Shown here: one piece after another, positions 30,896-34,294 of the stretch
Layout of the letters: each line of letters starts with the position of its first letter
Position numbering within the stretch: position 1 is the stretch's first letter
NCBI GenBank assembly: GCA_004376265.1
Contig: SOKL01000224.1
Span: 1 to 34,294, forward strand
Length of the DNA stretch: 34,294 nt
Direction of reading: 5' to 3'
Origin: Candidatus Thorarchaeota archaeon
Lineage (GTDB): Archaea > Asgardarchaeota > Thorarchaeia > Thorarchaeales > Thorarchaeaceae
Program-made: the position numbers and the translations under genes
The notes under the pieces: generated by a model
Told to the model about the DNA's origin: nothing
Databases searched by the model: none
What the model saw: only the letters and a program-made list of their open reading frames with translations

Positions 30896-31086
30896 CACCT
30901 TACGAGCTTCAATCGATACTGGTAATAAAGGTTGAGAATAACGGACTTGTGCTCTTCACAATATTCCTTGTATATGGTAGAAACTCGACGTTTCTTTCCT
31001 TCCTTCAAATAAAATCAACGACGAGGCTTTCACCAAAAGCGTAAAAAGTACGTCAAGAGGGGTTCTCTATATCTGGAGACTACATC

Positions 31087-31860
31087 ATGACCGGCAAGGT
31101 TTGGAAGTATATCACTGAGAAGCTAGAGTCTGAGGGTGCTTGTCACTTCTCTCTCCTCGACCCTGATCCATTGTCCACAACGATCGAGAATGTTGTGGAA
31201 ATTGCTACTCTTGCTGAGAAGGCAGGTAGTGATGCACTCATGATCGGAGGTAGTACACTCTTTGGAGTCATCGATGATGCGGTGGAAAAGATTGGCGCGG
31301 CTGTGGATATCCCCACCATATTGTTCCCAGGGAATGTCAGTGGAGTCTCAGAACAAGCAGATGCAATGTTCTTCATGACCCTTCTGAACAGCACAAATCC
31401 ATACTACATCATTGGAGCGCAAGCGTTAGCGGCACCAAAAATAAAGATGGCTGGGATTGAAACAATAGCAATGGCGTACCTAATGATTTCACCCGGAAAG
31501 ACAGCTGCTTGGGTAGGTGATGCAAAACCATTTCCACGGGATAAACCCAAGCTTCCAGCAATGTACGCAATGGCCGCTGAGCTATTTGGAATGAAACTAG
31601 TCTATCTAGAAGCTGGTAGTGGAGCTGAGGGCGGAGGTGTACCACCAACGATGATTGCCGCCGTATCTAAGGTCATTGATATTCCTCTGATCACTGGTGG
31701 CGGTTTTAATGATGCAAAATCAGTAGTGAGCGCTGTGGATGCCGGGGCATCAATTGTTGTTCAAGGAACATATCTTGAGAAAAACGTGCAGCGCGACAAT
31801 GGAGCTGAACTTGCACTAATAGTCAAAGCTCTCAAAGAAGCCGGCGCCAAGAGAGTTTAA
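31087..31860 (+). CDS. Geranylgeranylglyceryl phosphate synthase
   Basis: GGGP synthase joins geranylgeranyl-PP to glycerol-1-phosphate, the first committed step of archaeal ether lipids. It is a TIM barrel of 257 residues: HFSLLDPDPLSTTIENVVEI, SDALMIGGSTLFGVIDDAVE, ILFPGNVSGVSEQADAMFFM, the YLEAGSGAEGGGVPPTMIAA motif and LITGGGFNDAKSVVSAVDAG, which binds the phosphate. The ATG has GGAG eight bases upstream. It is divergent from hdrA (216 bases between start codons). Its stop codon is embedded in the TATA box of the following Roadblock gene. Confidence 0.95.
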   Translation: MTGKVWKYITEKLESEGACHFSLLDPDPLSTTIENVVEIATLAEKAGSDALMIGGSTLFGVIDDAVEKIGAAVDIPTILFPGNVSGVSEQADAMFFMTLLNSTNPYYIIGAQALAAPKIKMAGIETIAMAYLMISPGKTAAWVGDAKPFPRDKPKLPAMYAMAAELFGMKLVYLEAGSGAEGGGVPPTMIAAVSKVIDIPLITGGGFNDAKSVVSAVDAGASIVVQGTYLEKNVQRDNGAELALIVKALKEAGAKRV

Positions 31861-31864
31861 ATAC
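31855..31864 (+). promoter_or_regulatory. TATA box overlapping the GGGP synthase stop codon
   Basis: GTTTAAATAC contains the TAA stop of the lipid gene. It is about 50 bases before the Roadblock start codon, predicting a start site near 31885 and a short leader. The Roadblock gene can thus be transcribed independently of its neighbour. Confidence 0.5.
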
Positions 31865-31908
31865 TTGTCAACCTTTTTGACGGAAAGACGCCATGGAGAT
31901 GCTTTACT

Positions 31909-32304
31909 TTGTCCTCAAAAACCGAAATGTTGAATGAGCTTCTTTTCGACCTGAGCCGGGCGTCCCAGGGGAACGTCGAAGCAAGCGCAATCATTTCGAA
32001 ATCACAGGGCCTTACGATCTGCACTCACTACCCTGAAGGAGCAGATACAAGTAACGTCCCAGATGAGGATGTTATAGCTGGAAGGTCCACTCAGATACAG
32101 GAAGCAACTCGAAAAGTCTTCAAACAACTTAAACGAGGTTCTCTTGTTAGAATGCTAATCGAAGGCGAAGTCGGTTATGTCATAATCTGTGATGCAGGAA
32201 GCGATGCAATCCTCTCAGTCCTCACAAACAAACGTGCTAACATCGGTTACATGTTCTTCATGATGACTCGCGTCGCGAAGAGGATTGAGAAGGTCCTCTC
32301 GTAG
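31909..32304 (+). CDS. Roadblock/LC7 domain protein
   Basis: This 131-residue single-domain Roadblock/LC7 (MglB/longin-like) protein has the pattern LNELLFDLSRASQGNVEASA, IISKSQGLTICTHYPEGADT, then strands with GSLVRMLIEGEVGYVIICDA and ILSVLTNKRANIGYMFFMMT followed by a C-terminal helix. Such proteins form dimers that scaffold or regulate small GTPases; they are common in Asgard archaea. No GTPase gene is beside it here. The start is a TTG; the ATG six codons later is equally possible. Confidence 0.88.
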   Translation: MSSKTEMLNELLFDLSRASQGNVEASAIISKSQGLTICTHYPEGADTSNVPDEDVIAGRSTQIQEATRKVFKQLKRGSLVRMLIEGEVGYVIICDAGSDAILSVLTNKRANIGYMFFMMTRVAKRIEKVLS

Positions 32305-32461
32305 CTGGTCTGGTCCATCCGTCACTCTTCTGACCAAATCTTGCATTTTTGGTGAGTGAACCTCAACTGCAAGAAATTTCTATGTTCCACCACTCCCTTG
32401 CCAGTGTCACCACCTATCAAAATCCGGAAGACTTTGAAATTAGCAAGAGCATTGTCAACAT
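32305..32461. other. Gap between the Roadblock gene and TnpB; likely transposon right end
   Basis: The 157 bases contain no convincing gene. They lie directly downstream (minus strand) of tnpB, where IS605-type elements have their right end and guide RNA scaffold. The boundary of the element cannot be fixed from one copy. Confidence 0.4.
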
Positions 32462-32660
32462 TCATCGGGATGGAATCCCTCCTGAAGACCTGGCCTCCTT
32501 CTCCTGTACTGATGCCGGTACATCACTCCCAGCGACAGAGAGAGTTTCCACAGTTCTTACCACGGCGGGGTCATAATCACTCTTATCAGCTTCATCGCTG
32601 AAACTGACAAGGTCCGATTGGACGAAGTGAACAGCCGCGGACTCTCCAAGATTTGATGTT
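32462..32660 (-). ncRNA. Candidate omega (guide) RNA region at the tnpB 3' end
   Basis: In TnpB elements the guide RNA overlaps the 3' end of the tnpB gene and runs into the right end. Here the last roughly 65 codons have unusual composition (SDEADKSDYDPAVVRTVETL) unlike a TnpB core, as expected where the DNA is constrained as RNA. The extent is a guess from family knowledge, not a fold calculation. Confidence 0.35.
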
Positions 32661-34138
32661 TGATCCTTAGAGGAGAGTAAGGACTTCCCTTGAGAAGGTT
32701 TCTTCTTTCGGGCTTTCAGTCGCACACGTCGAACCTTGTCCAAGGCTCTAGTCCACATACCTAGTCCTCTCACAGAGTGCAGTGACTTTGTGAGCATGAG
32801 CATGCGTGCTGCGATGTTGATACTACCATTTCTGTCTGCATTAAGTTGTAGTCCGCAAGAGGGACAGTGGAAGTAGTTCTGCTTGGGTCTCTTGCCCTTG
32901 CTTCCACACTTCCAGCAAATAATGGATGTCCACGATTCAGAGACTGCTCCAAATTTAGGATTCTTCCCATCGACCTTCCAACCCTGTTGAGCCAGTCCGT
33001 GTTTCAGACTCTCGGTTATCCGAGCAAAGGCCCAAGAGTGTATCAGTCCTCTGAATCTTCGTCCCCGGTAGTTACCTCGCTTCGCACGCATTCGTATATT
33101 CTTCAGGCGACCAATAGCAACGTAGAGTGTGTGTTTTTCAGACAGTTTGTTGATGTAGTCGAGAAGCTGACGTACGAGAACTCTGTCATACTCCCGAGCA
33201 ACGTTCTCTCGTTTGGACCTCATTCGACGGAGCCTCTCAGCAACTCTATCTGATGGCAGTCCATTGTTTCTTCGGGTGTACATTTCCCTCTGCAGATCCG
33301 CAACCAGTCTGTCACAATTCCTCATGACTTTAACCTTCTCTCTCTGGACGAAATATCTAGTTTCTCTCGTCTTCTCAGGAGTGAGAAGGGTGGAGCATGC
33401 AGCCTTCTCGATACCCAGGTCGATTCCAAGGATTGCAACAGGAAGTTTCTGTTTTGAAGAGTTGACAATAGTGACCCTGACTGCGATGGTCACCCACCAC
33501 TTTCTCTTCCTGTCTGTGAAGATCTGTAATGCCTTCACCTCACCCTTTCTTATCTGGTTTAGATGGAAGGGAGACATCTTGAGAGGAATATATAGTCGGT
33601 CATGGTTGAATCTTCCTTCCTGCATAGAGTTGAGGGAGTCTCTGATATCAAGCCACCATCGAGCGACAGATGTCTTCTTCTCAATAAGCTTGAACCTCTG
33701 ATTGAACGCCCATCGGGGTATCCTTCTACTACCATTGATTGAACAAGGTCGAGAAGTTCTCAACCCGTTCATCATCCTGAGTTTGAGATAACTTTCATAC
33801 AATGAGACCGCAGTCTGTCGACACTCTGTCATCTCGTTCTGAGAGATACGGGGAAATCGGACCTTGAAGTCGTGAGGAACACTTGTCCTCTGACTGTATC
33901 CAGACCTGACTTTGTGGGCAGTCATTGTAAGCTGGTTCAGTTTTCCACCATCAATCCTGTTTTTGGTTTGTCCAATCAATAGATTGCACTCGTGTTGTTC
34001 GATTATTCCAAGAAATGCACGAATCACTCTAGTGTCTCGTCCAACGGTCTGTCTAAGCCTCTGCTTAGTCCTCTCAGTCATTGATTCCCAATTTATTGGG
34101 ACCTTAACTGCGATTGTTACACCCTTGGATCGTGCCAT
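32462..34138 (-). CDS. tnpB: TnpB (IS605 OrfB-type RNA-guided nuclease homologue)
   Basis: This is a TnpB protein from an IS200/IS605-type element. RuvC I is ILGIDLGIEKAACS (Asp240). The zinc finger is IICWKCGSKGKRPKQNYFHC then PSCGL (Cys408, 411, 425, 428). RuvC III is LNADRNGSINIAAR (Asp435). At the RuvC II position (AIGRLKNIRMRAKRGN) the expected Glu is Gly343, so nuclease activity is uncertain. About 115 residues follow RuvC III, more than usual, ending in SSGGIPSR. I start at ATG 34138 (558 residues) rather than the TTG at 34210. No TnpA transposase gene is in the window, so movement would need help. Confidence 0.88.
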   Translation of the reverse strand: MARSKGVTIAVKVPINWESMTERTKQRLRQTVGRDTRVIRAFLGIIEQHECNLLIGQTKNRIDGGKLNQLTMTAHKVRSGYSQRTSVPHDFKVRFPRISQNEMTECRQTAVSLYESYLKLRMMNGLRTSRPCSINGSRRIPRWAFNQRFKLIEKKTSVARWWLDIRDSLNSMQEGRFNHDRLYIPLKMSPFHLNQIRKGEVKALQIFTDRKRKWWVTIAVRVTIVNSSKQKLPVAILGIDLGIEKAACSTLLTPEKTRETRYFVQREKVKVMRNCDRLVADLQREMYTRRNNGLPSDRVAERLRRMRSKRENVAREYDRVLVRQLLDYINKLSEKHTLYVAIGRLKNIRMRAKRGNYRGRRFRGLIHSWAFARITESLKHGLAQQGWKVDGKNPKFGAVSESWTSIICWKCGSKGKRPKQNYFHCPSCGLQLNADRNGSINIAARMLMLTKSLHSVRGLGMWTRALDKVRRVRLKARKKKPSQGKSLLSSKDQTSNLGESAAVHFVQSDLVSFSDEADKSDYDPAVVRTVETLSVAGSDVPASVQEKEARSSGGIPSR

Positions 34139-34150
34139 TATCTTTCGCCA

Positions 34151-34260
34151 TCCTATAAAAACTTCTGACACATTTCGGTCAGTCGAGTTCACTCCCCTTC
34201 TTGTTTCCAAGAATAGGTTATTTACTCATATTATTAATCCTTATTATCCTATAAAAACTT
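34151..34260 (-). promoter_or_regulatory. Duplicated TATA-like element upstream of tnpB
   Basis: The 14 bases TCCTATAAAAACTT occur at 34151-34164 and again at 34247-34260. On the minus strand each gives AAGTTTTATAGGA, a TATA-like signal. The distal copy is well placed for transcription starting near 34220. The very A/T-rich last 100 bases probably hold the left end of the element. Confidence 0.4.
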
Positions 34261-34294
34261 ATTAATACGTAAATACATATTTTTTAAAATAAAG

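Noticed and set aside
28321-31008. Longer hdrA start at 31008 in the ORF track
   Set aside because: The extra 46 residues are unlike HdrA and would remove the intergenic promoter region; ATG at 30870 precedes the family-like N-terminus closely.
33213-33701. 162-residue plus-strand ORF inside tnpB
   Set aside because: It is a shadow of tnpB, without a recognisable domain.
1-34294. tRNA genes or CRISPR arrays
   Set aside because: I looked for T-loop motifs in intergenic gaps and for evenly spaced repeats and found none; the only spaced repeats are the pairs listed.

Overview
The window comes from an archaeon. It carries a long minus-strand ribosomal-protein cluster of purely archaeal/eukaryotic type (eL14, eL34, eS4, eL19, eL32, the RNase P protein Rpp29, SecY, archaeal adenylate kinase, DUF106/EMC3). 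It also carries geranylgeranylglyceryl phosphate synthase for ether lipids and TATA-box promoters. A Roadblock/LC7 protein, several unfamiliar winged-helix proteins and long charged tails suggest an Asgard lineage, Thorarchaeota-like. That placement is inference from gene content, not a phylogeny.

Layout. (1) 99-2369, minus strand: truB/cbf5, eL14, cmk and eL34, the tail of the ribosomal cluster. (2) 2370-7180: a roughly 4.8-kb accessory island splitting eL34 from the DUF106/EMC3 gene. It holds a CPBP intramembrane protease gene flanked by two copies of a 177-bp direct duplication (one an intact small membrane protein gene, the other truncated). It also holds a two-gene unit of an HTH/cysteine protein and a 660-residue membrane protein, plus gene debris. 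(3) 7181-9692: DUF106/EMC3, adenylate kinase, then a second small insertion (an alpha/alpha-toroid protein and a divergent small membrane protein) before secY. (4) 9707-21061, minus: secY, uL15, an Hsp20 gene, uL30, uS5, uL18, eL19, eL32, uL6, uS8, uS14 (too short for the ORF track), uL5, eS4, uL24, uL14, uS17, rpp29, uL29, uS3, uL22. The usual upstream genes uS19-uL2-uL23-uL4-uL3 are absent. In their place are two winged-helix genes (21313-22465). (5) 22582-25090: a 2[4Fe-4S] ferredoxin, a coiled-coil protein, a cyclin-fold/TFB-like protein, DUF211 and small HTH-like proteins. (6) 25157-31008: hypD converging on a minus-strand hdrA-hdrC-hdrB-mobA operon in which HdrA carries an MvhD domain and a lysine-rich tail. 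(7) 31087-32304: GGGP synthase and a Roadblock/LC7 protein. (8) 32462-34138: a TnpB-type (IS605 OrfB) gene near the right edge.

How the genes work together. The core is translation plus membrane insertion (ribosome, SecY, the EMC3/YidC relative) with nucleotide kinases and rRNA/tRNA modification and processing. The Hdr module, ferredoxin and HypD point to flavin-based electron-bifurcating, hydrogen-linked anaerobic metabolism. MobA-like nucleotidyltransferase in the same operon points to a molybdenum/tungsten cofactor. GGGP synthase makes the archaeal lipid backbone. The accessory islands are dominated by membrane proteins of unknown role and are the likeliest place for an undescribed system. 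I saw no tRNA, 16S/23S rRNA gene or CRISPR array.
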